64,000 bases of DNA, from assembly GCA_951394045.1 (NCBI GenBank), contig OX595985.1:4464001-4528000 (forward strand), given 5' to 3'. Positions within the stretch are counted from its first letter, which is position 1; each line of letters begins with the position of its first letter. The position numbers and the translations under genes are program-made. The DNA is from Nitzschia sp. DOCU1 (taxonomy: Eukaryota; Bacillariophyta; Bacillariophyceae; Bacillariales; Bacillariaceae). Under the pieces are notes generated by a model. The model made no database searches. It worked only from the letters and a program-made list of their open reading frames with translations, and was not told the origin of the DNA. Positions 22,656-34,496 of this stretch are shown piece after piece.

Positions 22656-24571
22656 AAGGATGGGAGTGGGTCGCTTTGAAAGACCTGAAAGCTTCATACC
22701 CTGTCAAAATTGCCGAGTATGCAGTTGCAAATCGTCTTGTGGACGAACCAGCGTTCAAGTGGTGGGTACCATATACACTTAAGAAGAGAGGAAGGATCAT
22801 AGCAAAGGTAAAGAAGAAGTATTGGAGGCAGACTCACAAGTTTGGAGTCAGGATGCCAAAGTCAGTTGAGGAGGCTCTCCAATTCGACCAGGAGAATGGA
22901 AATCATCTATGGAAAGACGCTATAAACAAGGAGATGTCAAAGGTAAAGATATCGTATCAAGTGAAAGAAGGACTGTCACCACAGGAAGTAAGACAAGGGA
23001 GAGTTCCAGAGCTACTGGGACATACTGAAATTGGTTGTCATGTTGTGTTCGATGTTAAGATGGATTTCACTCGGAAGGCACGTTTCTGTGCAAATGGTAA
23101 TGAAACTGGAGCACCAACATCTATGACGTACTCTAGTGTTGTGTCAAGGGATTCTGTGCAACTTGCTTTCTTGATTGCAGGTTTGAATGACTTGGGTGTC
23201 ATGGTAGCTGACTTGGAGAATGCCTATCTCAATGCACCATGTGCAGAGAAGATTTGGTTTGTGGCTGGTCCTGAGTGTGGAGAGGATCAAGGAAAAGTTT
23301 GTGTGCTAGTAAGGGCACTCTATGGTTTGAAATCTGCAAGTTCCAGTTGGAGATCTACTCTTGCAGCAGCTTTGAGGGAGTTGGGATTTGTTTCTTCTAG
23401 AGCAGACCCCGATGTTAGGCTGAGACCTGCTGTGAAGGAAAATGGGGTGGATTACTATGAGTATGTTTTTGTTTATGTGGACGACTTGCTGGCTTTGTCA
23501 GTGAGACCAGAGTTGGTAATTGAGTCAGTCGGAAAGTTCTTCAGAGTGAAACCTGGAAGTGACCGAGAACCGGATAGGTATCTTGGCGGGGACATTGAAA
23601 AGTTGACTCTGGAGAATGGGCATACAATTTGGGCAACATCGTCCAGATCTTATGTTGAAAATGCCATCAAGACGGTGGAAGGATTGTTATTGGAAGATGG
23701 AGAAGGGTATACGTTAAAGACGCAAGTGAAGAATCCGTTACCACAAGGTTACCATCCAGAGCTGGATGTGACGCCTGAGTTGGATTCAGATATGGCATCA
23801 CGGTATGTGCAGTTGATTGGGATCTTGAGATGGGCTATTGACCTTGGCTGGATCGACATCTTTCATGAGGTTTCGATCTTGTCCCAGCATCAGGCAATGC
23901 CAAGAGAAGGGCATTTGGAGGCAGCATATCACATCTTTGCTTATCTCAAGAACAAGGATCATCGGAAGTATGGTTGCATAGGGTTTGATCCCAGTAACCC
24001 AAATGTTGATCTTTCTGAGTTTGAAACCAACTTTGATTGGAGCGAGTTTTACGGGGATGTGGAGGAAGAGATACCAAGAGATCTGCCAGAACCAAGAGGG
24101 AATGGAGTGAAGGTTTATTGTTTTGTTGATGCAAATCATGCAGGTAATGTTGTGACACGTCGGTCACATTCTGGGGTGTTGATATTTGTGCAGAATGCAC
24201 CAATCATATGGTATTCGAAGCGGCAGAACACAGTTGAGTCGTCAACGTTTGGATCCGAGTTTGTCGCATTGCGTATTGCCAAAGAGTTGATTGTTGGATT
24301 GCGTTACAAGTTGAGAATGTTTGGCGTTGCTGTGGAAGGTCCAGCATATGTTTTCTGTGATAACCGAGGTGTGGTAAAGAATGCAAGCATGCCGGAGTCT
24401 GCATTACAAAGGAAGCACAATGCTATCAACTATCATGCAGTTCGGGAAGCAGTGGCAGCTGGTATCATGCATGTTGGGAAGGAAGATGGCGAGACGAATC
24501 TGGCGGATCTACTAACGAAGTGTCTCATTGGGTCAAGGAGGTACAATTTGTGTTCGAATATTTTCAGGTAA
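22656..24571 (+). pseudogene. Copia2 pol: reverse transcriptase and RNase H
   Basis: Long open frame with FDVKMDFTRKARFCANGNE, MVADLENAYLNAPCAEK (the segment deleted from Copia1), YVDDLLALSVRP, YLGGDIEK and RNase H motifs CFVDANHAGNVVTRRS and SSTFGSEFVALR. It ends at TAA 24569-24571. Catalytic residues appear intact, although gag and integrase are broken. Confidence 0.85.
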
Positions 24572-25392
24572 TGCCTTGGCTTTGGCGGCATTGTTGTGTT
24601 GCCATGACCACCCAGGCGATGTGTATCATCGGGCTAATACCTGGGTTCGGCATCGTGTCTGCGGAGGATGTAGCGATTGTCAGGGAGAGAAGAGTTGAGT
24701 TCTTGAGTTGTAAGAGAGAAGAGATTTGAGGTGTGAACGAGGGCGAATGTGTGAATGGAAATTTGTTCCGTTGCACTATCGTCGGAAAAATGTTCTGTTG
24801 GCTCAGAGCAGAATTTTATTCCGTTACGTGTTATTGCGTGTTATCGGGATGCTCATGCTACTCACATGGAATGAATTCCATAGCAAGTGGGTGAAATCGC
24901 CCAGTGCTGTATGGGCTTATATCGATGTCTGGTTTTTCCCTAAATGACCCTTTGGTGGCATATGTCAGGGTCATTGATAATCTGTTGGGCATGTATGAGG
25001 TGGCATGCGTTGCATTTGCACCACGGGAGTTCTATCGCAGGGATTGGCACGGGAGAAGTAGTATAATCTTTCTCCGTTTGAGTTTGACTGTTGTTTGTTG
25101 CTCTACGACTAGTTGTGTGTTGATTTTGGTGAGTAGCTATGGGATTAATTCGAAAGGGACTGTTCGAATCCGGATGTGCCGTGTCAAATTAGTCAATATT
25201 CAATCGGCTTCACTCACGCGCGCAGTGCGCGACATGGTAGATGCAGCGGTCATCGGAACAAGGAAATCAGCGATACGTAAGCCAACAATGGCACAATCTA
25301 ATCTTGGTTCATCTCGGATACGGTTGTCTTTAGTTTTACGTCTGCTTATCATCATAAGGATACAAGTAAGTTACAGGAAGATTCACACACAT
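24572..25392 (+). other. Copia2 3' flank and Gypsy1 5' truncation zone
   Basis: No gene. It holds the probable 3' LTR of Copia2 (limits unknown) and the 46-bp repeat at 25108. From roughly 25200 onward the sequence becomes GC-richer and leads into Gypsy1 gag with no recognisable 5' LTR. Confidence 0.5.
25108..25153 (+). repeat. 46-bp repeat shared with 5577-5622
   Basis: Second copy of the 46-bp block, located about 540 bp after the end of Copia2 pol, where its 3' LTR would be expected. Confidence 0.55.
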
Positions 25393-27045
25393 GTTAACCC
25401 TCCTCCGATTCCGTTCCGTCATGAGAAACCGAAAGAGGACGACGAGATCGTTGGAGAAGACAAGAAGGTCAAGAAGATCAAGATCAAACTCGACCCCAAG
25501 GATAAGGACTCGGAAGCGTTCGAAAGCCGCTGCTTCATCTTCGAAAGCGGCGACGCGGAGCGATGGGCCAAATGGCGGATTCAGTTTGAGGAACTCATTC
25601 GTGATGTCCCCCTGGACACCGGCGAGAAGAAGATCAAGTACGCCTAGATGTTGTTGGGTGGAACGGCAAGGGAGAAGTTCACGAACAAGGTTGCGGACCT
25701 GCGATTCAAGGACCCGAACGAGAAACCCAAAGACACATTCAACGAAACGATCCAAACGATGTCGAGAGATTACTTCGGGTCGGAGCACACCTACAGGCGC
25801 CAAAAGCAGTACCTCCGCTACCATGTCTTCATGATGGAGATGTCCCTAGCCGACTTCCGCGCTGAGCTCCTACGTCAGAACAGGATGTTGGCCCACTTCC
25901 CAATCCCTGAGGACAAGACCACATGCGAGCCGTTCGACGACGACGAACTCGTGGAGATACTCGATCGGGCGAAGAGGATCAAGTGGCAGAGAGACCTACT
26001 CACCTCTAACATCGACCCTTTCGCTATGAGCCTCGATGACTACTATAAGTATCTCGAGAAGCTCGAAGCCAAGCACGTCTTCGACGATGCGATGCGGCAA
26101 AAGAAAAAGAACAAAGAAAAGAAAAAAGAAGCCAGCAAGTCCGAAGGCGAGAGCAAGGACGGCGGCAAGAAACGAAAGCAAGGCAAAGACCGCAAAAAGA
26201 GCGAGAAGGGGGACCGAAAGGAACCCTGTAAGCATTGCGGCAGGTTCCATCCGGCCCCTGACGACAAGTGTTGGAATCTCCCTGGCAATGCCAAAGATCT
26301 TCCGAACAAGCGTCCGAGAGGCAACGGTGAGAACATGTTCTCGGCGCTCCAGATGGAGACTGTCGTCAAAGCCCTCGCCACGAAACAGTCTAAGAAAGAC
26401 AAAGGTAAAACCAAAACCAAAAGGCAAGTAAGCTTCCAGCTGAACAAACAGTCAGACAGTAGCAGTAATGAGACTAGCGATTCCGATAGCGACTACATGG
26501 ACTGCAATAGCGAAAATGAACATAGTTTTGCCATTCAAACGTCGCGCCCTGGAATAGAGCCGAATAGGAAAATTGCCGGGCGGCTAACTACAGAAATAGT
26601 CGTCGAAGCGGTAAATCCTAGAGGTGAATCCTACGTCCTTAGAACTCTTCTAGATACGGGTACTAGTCGTTCCATTGTTCTTAAGAACTTTGTGACGCTT
26701 AGCCAGCTCGTTCCCACTGGAAAACGAGTTACTACTTGGACTACAATGGGCGGCAAATTCAAGACGGACAAAGTCGGAATGATTCGCTTCAGGATCCCCG
26801 AACTCTCGTCTAGTAAAGAGATACACTGGCCATGTCACGTCGACGAGCACACAGATCGCGAAAGCTCACCTTACGACCTGATTCTAGGACTTGACCTATT
26901 AGCCGAACTGAAGTTTGTACTCGATTTTGAGAAACGAACGATTCGGTGGGGCGATAGCGAAGTCGAAATGAAGGAAAGTGGTCTCGTGACGGATCCGGAA
27001 GCGCTACAGCTTCTGTACGAGATGTCTCAAGACTCGACTACCTAA
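25393..27045 (+). pseudogene. Gypsy1 gag-protease
   Basis: Gag reads FHxEKPKEDDE then FIFESGDAERWAKWRIQFEE, as in Gypsy4 (YVFESGTPEQWCRW). TAG at 25645-25647 interrupts it in frame (CAG to TAG is the simplest explanation). A lysine-rich stretch precedes a zinc knuckle CKHCGRFHPAPDDKCW. The aspartic protease follows in the same frame: RTLLDTGTSRSIV, later LILGLDLLAELKF. The frame ends at TAA 27043-27045. The RT begins in the -1 frame, with that frame already open upstream of the stop, so either -1 frameshifting or an old indel is possible. Confidence 0.8.
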
Positions 27046-29250
27046 CTAAGGAGCAACGAGACGAGCTACTAGCTGAACTAAAGCAGCACCCTACACTATT
27101 CGGTGGCGGATTAGGTAAACTAAAAATAGATCCTATTCGTCTAGAGTTAAAAGAAGGAGCAAAGCCGTATCATGCTAAGCCATTCGGCATTCCTCATGCA
27201 TACGAACAAACGACGCGAAAAGAGATCGAACGATTCGAGAAACTTGGAATCTGGAAGCGTGTCAACCAATCCACATGGACGGCCGGCACGTTCATTCAAC
27301 CGAAGAAAACGGGCGATGTGCGCGTACTTACGGATTTTCGGAAACTCAACGAATATCTTGTACGCAAGCCGCACCCACTGCCAAAGATCAACGAGTTATT
27401 GCAAAAACTCCAGGGCTTTAAATGGGCAACGGCTATTGACCTCAGCATGGGCTATTATCACATTCCAATGGATAAGTACAGCCAAGGCCTCCTTGGTACT
27501 GTAATGCCGTGGGGGTTGTATCAGTACCAGGTGCTGCCGATGGGTATATCCAATGCCCCTGATATTTTCCAAAGTATCATGATGTGTCTCCTTGGTGACC
27601 TGGAGTACGTACAAGTATACATGGATGATATTCTGATCACGAGCAAAGGCACATTTAGCGACCATGTCGCAAAGCTCAAAGAGGTTCTCGCACGACTCGA
27701 ACAAGCCGGATTCCGCGCTAACGTACGCAAATGCAAATTTGCTGCCGACCGCATTGAGTACCTAGGCTACGAGATTTCCCGTAAAGGTATCCATCCCCAA
27801 CCTAAGAAAGTGGAAGCGATACTAAAGATGCAGCCGCCGCAAACGAAGCGACAACTGAGACGTTTCTTAGGCATGGTAAATTACTACCGTGATATGTGGC
27901 GGAAGCGATCGCACATACTGGCGCCGCTAACGGCGTTATGTTCCAAGTCAGTCCCGTGGAAATGGACTACCGAATGCAATGAATCATTCGAATCGATTAA
28001 GCGAGCAGTAGCGCGAGAGACGCTGTTGAACTTCCCCGACTTCAACAAAGAATTCCACATATATACGGATGCTAGCGATTATCAATTGGGCGCCGTAATT
28101 ATGCAAGATGGCAAGCCATTGGCGTGCTATAGTCGGAAGTTGAACTCCGCCCAAAAGAATTATACAACAGGCAAACAGGAACTGCTAAGTATAGTCGAGA
28201 CGCTTAAGGAATTTAGGAATATTCTCCTTGGTCAAAAGCTGGTAGTACACACGGACCACCTAAATATTCTGTACAACAAGATGCCGAGTTCCCGTGTGGT
28301 TCGCTGGCGTCTTCTGTTGGAAGAGTACGGTGCTAAGTTCGTGCATGTCAAAGGCGAAGACAACGTAGTCGTGGACACACTGTCACGACACCCGAATAGT
28401 GACCCAGACGACAAGGCGACAGATGATGTCCCCATTGGGAAACAGATGTCGTATTGTATGTTGCATCACCCAAGAGATGACGACGACTATGAGATCTCCT
28501 ATGCCGACCTCGTGACCCCGGAAGATATTGCGGCAGAAGAAGGATTCGCACTGAGTCCAAAGGTAGTAGCCTACTACCAAAACAAAGACCTCGATCTAAT
28601 GCGAAAAGCCAGACGAGCTCCCTCTAAATACACCAAGATCAAACTAGAAGGTGTAGAGGTTATAGCTAAGTACGGAAAGGTAGTAGTACCGGCTGCACTA
28701 CAAGATAGGATAGTCGAAAGCTACCACGACTTGCTACAACACCCAGGCATGACTCGAATGGAAGCGACAATACGCCACGTATTCGATTGGCGAGGATTGC
28801 GAGAGAAAGTCGAGCAACACTGTCGCACGTGCAAGATATGTCAGTTGACGAAGAAGCAACGGAAAGAATATGGCCATCTGCCGCCAAAAGAGGTGGAGAC
28901 AATACCATGGAAGCGCGTGAACGTAGACATGGTAGGACCATACACCGTGCGAACTCCGAAAGGAGTACGCGAGCTCTTAGCGATGACCATGATCGACCCA
29001 GTCACGGGTTGGTTCGAAATAGCACCACTGCCTAAACCTGATAGCTACGAATGCCAGAAGGCATTCGACGCTTATTGGCTGGCAAGGTACCCGAGACCTC
29101 AACAAGTGGGCGTAGATAATGGGTCAACATTCAAACGCTACTTCAACGACTTATGTAAGAACTATGGCCTGGAGAGGAAGCCCTCGACAGAATACAATCC
29201 CCAAAGTAACGGCGTAATAGAGCGTGTACACCAAGTATTAGGAAACGCCT
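27046..29250 (+). pseudogene. Gypsy1 pol: RT, RNase H, integrase core
   Basis: The coding frame begins at KEQRDELLAELKQHP, before the first Met. RT motifs: TDFRKLNEYLVRK, IDLSMGYYHIPM, VYMDDILIT, FLGMVNYYRDMW. RNase H: IYTDASDYQLGAVIMQDGK and VHTDHLNILYNK. Integrase: an H-H-C-C finger (HPGMTRME to CRTCKICQL), VNVDMVGPYTV, GVDNGSTFK and NGVIERVHQ. After GNALRRL about 70 residues are missing. Confidence 0.85.
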
Positions 29251-29520
<270 letters not shown>

Positions 29521-29545
29521 CCGAGCTGTTCCATAGGGAAGCGGG

Positions 29546-30136
29546 TGCCATACCCCACAGAGACGCATAAATAGTTTAGTCATATTAGTCCTACACGCTG
29601 GTAGTCTTAGTAGTCGTAGACGAACGGAGTCGTCCGCCGGACGGACGACGTACAGACGGCTAACGGACATGGACACGAACGAACGGTGACGTCGTCGCGG
29701 ACGGCGCACCGGCGCAGCGATCCAAGGAGTCGCAGCGTTGCACATGAATGCGTTCTGTAGTATATTGCATAATAACATTCGATTAACTCATAAAGTCCCT
29801 TGCCAATGGCATGCCTACAATCTAAGTAGTAAATATTCATGACAAGGAAATAATTCAGACCATGGGTATCGAGGAGTCGTAGCTAGCCAAGACTTGGGAC
29901 GCCTAGTTACAGGCGATGCTATTGGCGAATTGACATATTTGAATAAATAAATATATGCATGTTATTTACGCGCGGGGAAAGTCGTTCACAAAATGAACGA
30001 CCGGTTGCAAATATTTGAAAGACGAAAATCTTTCCTCTCGTCAATCTTGTTGTTGGAAGTTCATCTAATAGAAGTAACATAGGTCTCACAATTATCATCG
30101 TCTTTATTTCATTATCGTCACCCCCGGGATAGGGCA
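29546..30136 (+). repeat. Gypsy1 3' LTR (about 591 bp)
   Basis: Preceded by a purine tract (agggaagcggg). It starts TGCCATACCCC and ends GGGATAGGGCA, imperfect inverted ends like those of the other Gypsy LTRs. It shares the block TCTCACAATT about 50 nt before its end with the Gypsy3 3' LTR and the Gypsy4 LTRs. With no 5' copy, the limits are inferred. Confidence 0.65.
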
Positions 30137-30498
30137 CCGACCCTGGCACGACCACGGCATGCACCACACCGATACAATGAACCCCAATATGGAAAAAAGG
30201 TTCAAACGATCGACCCACTGGACACCACCCCGCGGCTTACCAAGGATGAAGTCACTAAGATCAGGCAGATTGTTGGTACAGCGCTATTTTATGGATGAGC
30301 CGTCGATCCCACACTTTTGATGCCCCTCAGTGAACTGGCATCCCAACAAGAGAAAGCCACCGAACTGACCAAGGCGGATGCACGCCAACTTTTGGCCTAT
30401 TGGGCCACCTATCCCGATGCCTGCCTTCGCTACCAAGCCAGTGACATGGAATTGAACAACCACAGCGACACCAGTTATCTCACTGCCCCACAAGCCCG
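30137..30498 (+). pseudogene. Copia-type RNase H fragment
   Basis: Frame reads RHAPHRYNEPQYGKKVQ, then GTALFYG, TGA (30296-30298), AVDPTLLMPLSELASQQ, and ends RYQASDMELNNHSDTSYLT APQARS. This is the RT/RNase H connection of a different Copia-like lineage. The TGA sits where relatives have arginine (YARAVD). It is cut at 30498, exactly where antisense YR sequence begins. Confidence 0.7.
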
Positions 30499-31581
30499 GA
30501 GCATCTTCCGCCATTCGAGCGCGGACCTGGTTCCCAGAGGGTGCTGCTCGCCCATCCCGAAAGCGGCGCATGAAAATTTGGAGGATGGGGACTGGATCGG
30601 CTCGGTCCGTGAGCATGTGGTCGAGGTGGTATCGTTCGCAGAACTCGGTCCACCGGTCCCAGTGGGAGCGCTGCGCCTGGGAACGTCGTCTAGAGACACC
30701 GCCTTGCACTTCTTCTGCAACAAGGCGGATGTCAGTCTCGAGTTCCAATCTTTCGGCACCTTGCAGAGTTTCCAGGAGGTCGCCTGAGGGTAAGTAGAGT
30801 TAAAATAGGTGAGAAATTTGGAGTCATCTAGATTCCATAGCCGGCTGGCATCGTCCGCCATCTTGTTGTCTTCCCAGGCAATGTGGTTCCAAGTGAACAC
30901 GACGCGATGTTGCCTAGTGAGCAATGCTGCTTGTCGGAGTAGATAAGCGGCCGGCTTGGTAGTAGTCGTGGACCCCTTTACCCTCCAGGCGACCGCATTA
31001 GTGTTATCGACGAGACTGTGTAGTGTCTCACCATAGATATCACTTTCTTGGGCTCGCACCGCTTGATGGGCGATCGTGGAGGTCGTTTCAAGGTCAGAGA
31101 TGGTGACCGTACCCCTTCGGTTACTGCTAGATATTAGTTTCCTTTGCACCTCTAGTGGGAAGGGCTGTCGCCAGACAATAGCGGTGCCCTCCGCTAGGAA
31201 CCAGACGCCTCCCATCCCTTTCTTTGCAGCGTCGCTGGCACCGATGACTTCAGGAGTGCCCGGGACGATTTCTTCCAGTAGTGTGGGCTCATGATCCCTG
31301 AGTAGGTCCTGAAACGTCCTGAGTTGTTCTCGGACCGACTCCGTGATCCGGACTCGGGTGTCATCACCTTGGTGTCTCGCTGTGCGCAAGAGAGAAAATT
31401 GTCCGAGGGCCCCGGGCATGCCAGGTACCAGGCTTTGTAGTTGCCCGGTAAGGCTGTCCCATTTAGTGTGGCCCACTCTATTGGACGACATGGCTTCTTC
31501 GATTGCTTGCAGTGCCTTGTCTCGGCGATGCGCTGCCTTGTGCAGGGTTTTAGATTTTGTTCCAAAATCCCATCCTAACAA
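30475..31581 (-). pseudogene. DIRS1 RNase H region
   Basis: Starts LGWDFGTKSKTLHK and contains VIGASDAAKKGMGGVWF (first Asp), TISDLETTSTIAHQ, SLVDNTNAVAWR and WNHIAWEDNKMADDASR, the RNase H-like succession seen after RT in DIRS-type elements. The last 90 or so codons overlap the recombinase frame. Confidence 0.75.
30497..30770 (-). pseudogene. DIRS1 tyrosine recombinase, N-terminal fragment
   Basis: In a second frame overlapping RNase H: SRRRSQAQRSHWDRWTEFCE, then PILQIFMRRFRDGR and VRARMAEDA, where it is cut. The end aligns with VRSRTVEDALRSIG in the recombinase at the right edge of the window, so both elements carry the same kind of enzyme. No catalytic residue remains. Confidence 0.65.
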
Positions 31582-32789
31582 TCTTTTTTGTTTTGTGTCG
31601 CCGCATCTCCTTTGTCCAGCTTGCTTTGGGAGATGGGCTCCTTTCGAAAGGCCGGGTCGTCTTCATCGTTCGGCCTGAACACTTTGTCGATGCAGTGTAG
31701 GACCGTCCGACGCTGGTTTGTTATCGGGTTGCTCGGGTGATCCTGACCGACGCCGCAGAAGTCGTCCACAAACACGTCCGCTGTAGCTAGGGGTCGCTTC
31801 TTGAGTAGCTTACGATGCGACCGAGGCGTCTGTCGTCACGGGTAGTCATCGTCCCCTATGTCTTTGCTGGGTAGGAAGTCTTCCTTTCCGGCTTGAAACT
31901 CCAATCGATGCGGTGGGTAGCGCTTGCCTTTTCGAATATCGGCATTTGCAAGATCGCACGCCGTTTCGGTGAACGAGCAAAACCACGGCGGCGATTCAGT
32001 CCAGCCCATGGGAAGTGTTAGGGGGAACGCGACCATGGATTCCTCCCCAACTACGCCCGGGGGCAATAATACTCCCAACTTGATGGAGCCGGTGTTAGCC
32101 ACCGGTATATGGTAAAATCCATCAGAGATGTCGATCGTATAACCGTACACCGGGCCAAAAGCCGGGTTCGAGAACGCAATATGTTCAGTTAGCCGCTCGT
32201 GGGCCTTTCCGAATTGCATTGCCTCGGGCGGAGCTTGTCGCACCGTCTCATCATTTAGACCATAAAAACTATAGTCTACGATAATTCGGGGCCTCCGCTC
32301 TCGTTGCGGTACTACCCCTAGTGGTGATAGTCGTAGGCCGGGTTCGTCCTTGACCAAGTCGTAGGGTAAGATCATCCAGAAACCTTTCTTGCAAAAGTCC
32401 AGGAATTCTTCCCTCAGGAACTCGGCATGGTCAAGGGCCGACCGGTGGGGACCCCGTAGTAGGCGGGCGTCCAGAACCTTGTGACTCCATATCGCAGTCT
32501 GTATCGTGACCGGGACGCCGTTTCGTCGTATTCGTCCTAGCAGCAGTGCTGCCGGGTGGGGGAGACTGTTGATGGTACTAGGTAGGTCGGAACGCCCACG
32601 CATTTTGTTGCATGCCCGCTGCCAGCCGTGTTCCCTGTACCATTTGGTTGCCCTGTCAACATACTCACCTAATTCGTTTACGTAGCTACCTAGGATAGCT
32701 TCATTTGAGGAGTTAGTGCTTGTATGTTGGCTGGGCGGTCTACAAACAGTGGTGCCCCTGACGGGGGAATCCACTGGTCGACCGCCGCC
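31580..32789 (-). pseudogene. DIRS1 reverse transcriptase
   Basis: Continues from gag after the UGA. RT motifs: LSPLGVVPQRERRPRIIVDY, YTIDISDGFYHIPV, LPMGWTESPPWF, then TGA at 31836-31834, then ADVFVDDFCGVG with the FVDD box. The frame ends at a TAG where a one-base change in an A6 run moves the coding sequence to the RNase H frame. Broken by one stop and one frameshift. Confidence 0.75.
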
Positions 32790-34496
32790 TCAAGCGCTGC
32801 CTCCAGTAGTAACGCCCCCACTAGACCTCGCACGCTCATCGCGGAGCGCGATCCCCGCGTTTAGCCAGCCGACAAGCGCAGCCTTGCCTTCTGCAGTCAG
32901 GGGTGTGTGGGCATGTGCCGCGCGTCCGCAGGTGTCATAGCACCCCCCTTTGATCTGCCAGGAGAGGCATGCAACCTTCCCATTGGATACTTTCGGTGGC
33001 ACGGCCGAATCGCCCCCCGTGGGGGCAATGGCTCGGAGAAAGGTTTGGAGCTTTCCGACCTTCCGGCCGAGCTCTTGAAGTTCGGGATCGGCGACGTCAT
33101 TTCGGACAAAGGTCTGTTCTCGGGGCGAAGTTGACGAGCTGTGGGCCGGCGAACTGGCCAAGGAAATCAGATCGGCCCGGGTGCCACTCCCCTGGCCCGC
33201 CACTGGGCCCACCAAACGGGAGGCCCCAACTTCGAGTCCCGAAGGCCTATAGGCCAAGGGCAAGGTAGGTGGGGTCCAGGCCAAGCGACGTATGTGGCTT
33301 TGCAAGTCAAAGAACCTGGGTACGTCGACATGGCCTCTCTGCGTGGCCACACAGGGCTCCCAATAATCTTGGAGCTCACTGCGGATGGCGCAGAGATACT
33401 TCACGTAAATCCACCTCTTACCGCCGTGGTCCCCATCCAGGTCTCCCAAGCGATTCTCCACCTTTCTCCAGCCTTCCACAATTTCGCGATTGAAAGTCTG
33501 GAAGATGGCAGAGTTTCGGCCCGCTACCACTGCCAGCAACACGGCGAAGGCTTCTAGTGTCTTGTGAGCGGATCTCTCAGTAGTCGGGAAGTGAATGGTC
33601 TTGGCCTTCTGCAACTCCCTCACGTCACTGTGTTGTGCTGCGTTTGAGCCGCCTTCCAGCAACATCTGTTGCTCTTCCAGCATGCGACGTGCTTGGGTGC
33701 CCCGCTCGTTACCAGCCAGGACAAGAAAGGGGTTGATCCCGCGTTCTGGGACAAAGTCCGTGGGGGCGCGGAACTCTAGACGCTCCAGTGTTCCCCAGAT
33801 CTCCGAGGTCGCTAATGGTGTCTCGTAGTGGAGTTCGTTGGCCGCTGTTTCGAGCAAAGCTTGGAGAACTGCCAATCTCTTGCTCTTGCCTGCGTTCGCC
33901 ATGGCCCCGTAGAGTCGTGGCAGCTGGTCCTCGGTCTCGCACCTGGTGAGGCTCAACAGGGTCTCCAGAGTAAGCTTCCACTTACTGCTGGGCTTCTTGG
34001 TGGCGTCGGTTTCTTCGGTTCTTCCTTGGGGTTGCTGCGCCGCCATGATTTCCGCCCAGATCCGAAGCATCTCGACGCTGGTGTCAGTTCCACCCGGAGG
34101 GCCACGTTCGGCAGTACCGGGCGCTGGCGCAGCCGCCGGGAGGTTCCATGCGGCCAAGTCGGAGGTCACGACAGCAACCGACCGATTTAGGAGTTCAGAG
34201 TCTACGTTGACAGGCGAAGGTAGCATGGAGCATTCGACCCGGCCGCGACCGCCAGCGGTGCCAACGACACGTAACCAGTTCTTGAAAGGGTCAAAGTCCC
34301 CACGCTGGTCCTCCGGTAGCGTCTGGAGGTAGGCGTCGAACAGTACAATCAACTCCCCGACTCTCAATTCCGAGCGGCAGAGGTTGGCGGCGATCTGGGG
34401 GGGGCAGGTACATTCCATGACGTACTCGGACCGTATCGAAGACAGTAGCGGGGGCGTCGTTCGGCACGGCTTCCAAGGGAGTGTCCGCGCCATCAT
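32790..34496 (-). CDS. DIRS1 gag-like protein
   Basis: 568-codon frame without known enzymatic motifs. The middle part is helical (GAMANAGKSKRLAVLQALLE, RRMLEEQQMLLEGG). Near the C-terminus is a cysteine/histidine cluster CLSWQIKGGCYDTCGRAAHA with a further H, a CCCH-like finger. It ends at UGA (32792-32790), and the RT frame follows in the same register, so readthrough could give a Gag-RT fusion. Confidence 0.7.
   Translation of the reverse strand: MMARTLPWKPCRTTPPLLSSIRSEYVMECTCPPQIAANLCRSELRVGELIVLFDAYLQTLPEDQRGDFDPFKNWLRVVGTAGGRGRVECSMLPSPVNVDSELLNRSVAVVTSDLAAWNLPAAAPAPGTAERGPPGGTDTSVEMLRIWAEIMAAQQPQGRTEETDATKKPSSKWKLTLETLLSLTRCETEDQLPRLYGAMANAGKSKRLAVLQALLETAANELHYETPLATSEIWGTLERLEFRAPTDFVPERGINPFLVLAGNERGTQARRMLEEQQMLLEGGSNAAQHSDVRELQKAKTIHFPTTERSAHKTLEAFAVLLAVVAGRNSAIFQTFNREIVEGWRKVENRLGDLDGDHGGKRWIYVKYLCAIRSELQDYWEPCVATQRGHVDVPRFFDLQSHIRRLAWTPPTLPLAYRPSGLEVGASRLVGPVAGQGSGTRADLISLASSPAHSSSTSPREQTFVRNDVADPELQELGRKVGKLQTFLRAIAPTGGDSAVPPKVSNGKVACLSWQIKGGCYDTCGRAAHAHTPLTAEGKAALVGWLNAGIALRDERARSSGGVTTGGSA

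Larger units (their letters stand above)
19248..25195 (+). mobile_element. Copia2: 5'-truncated, degenerate Ty1/Copia element
   Basis: Plus-strand relative of Copia1 with the same protein order. It starts inside gag just after the split gene; no 5' LTR is visible between 19097 and 19248. It has frameshifts near 19551, 21938 and 22665 and a TAG at 22653. The 3' boundary is uncertain because no second LTR exists for comparison; 25195 is approximate. Confidence 0.75.
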
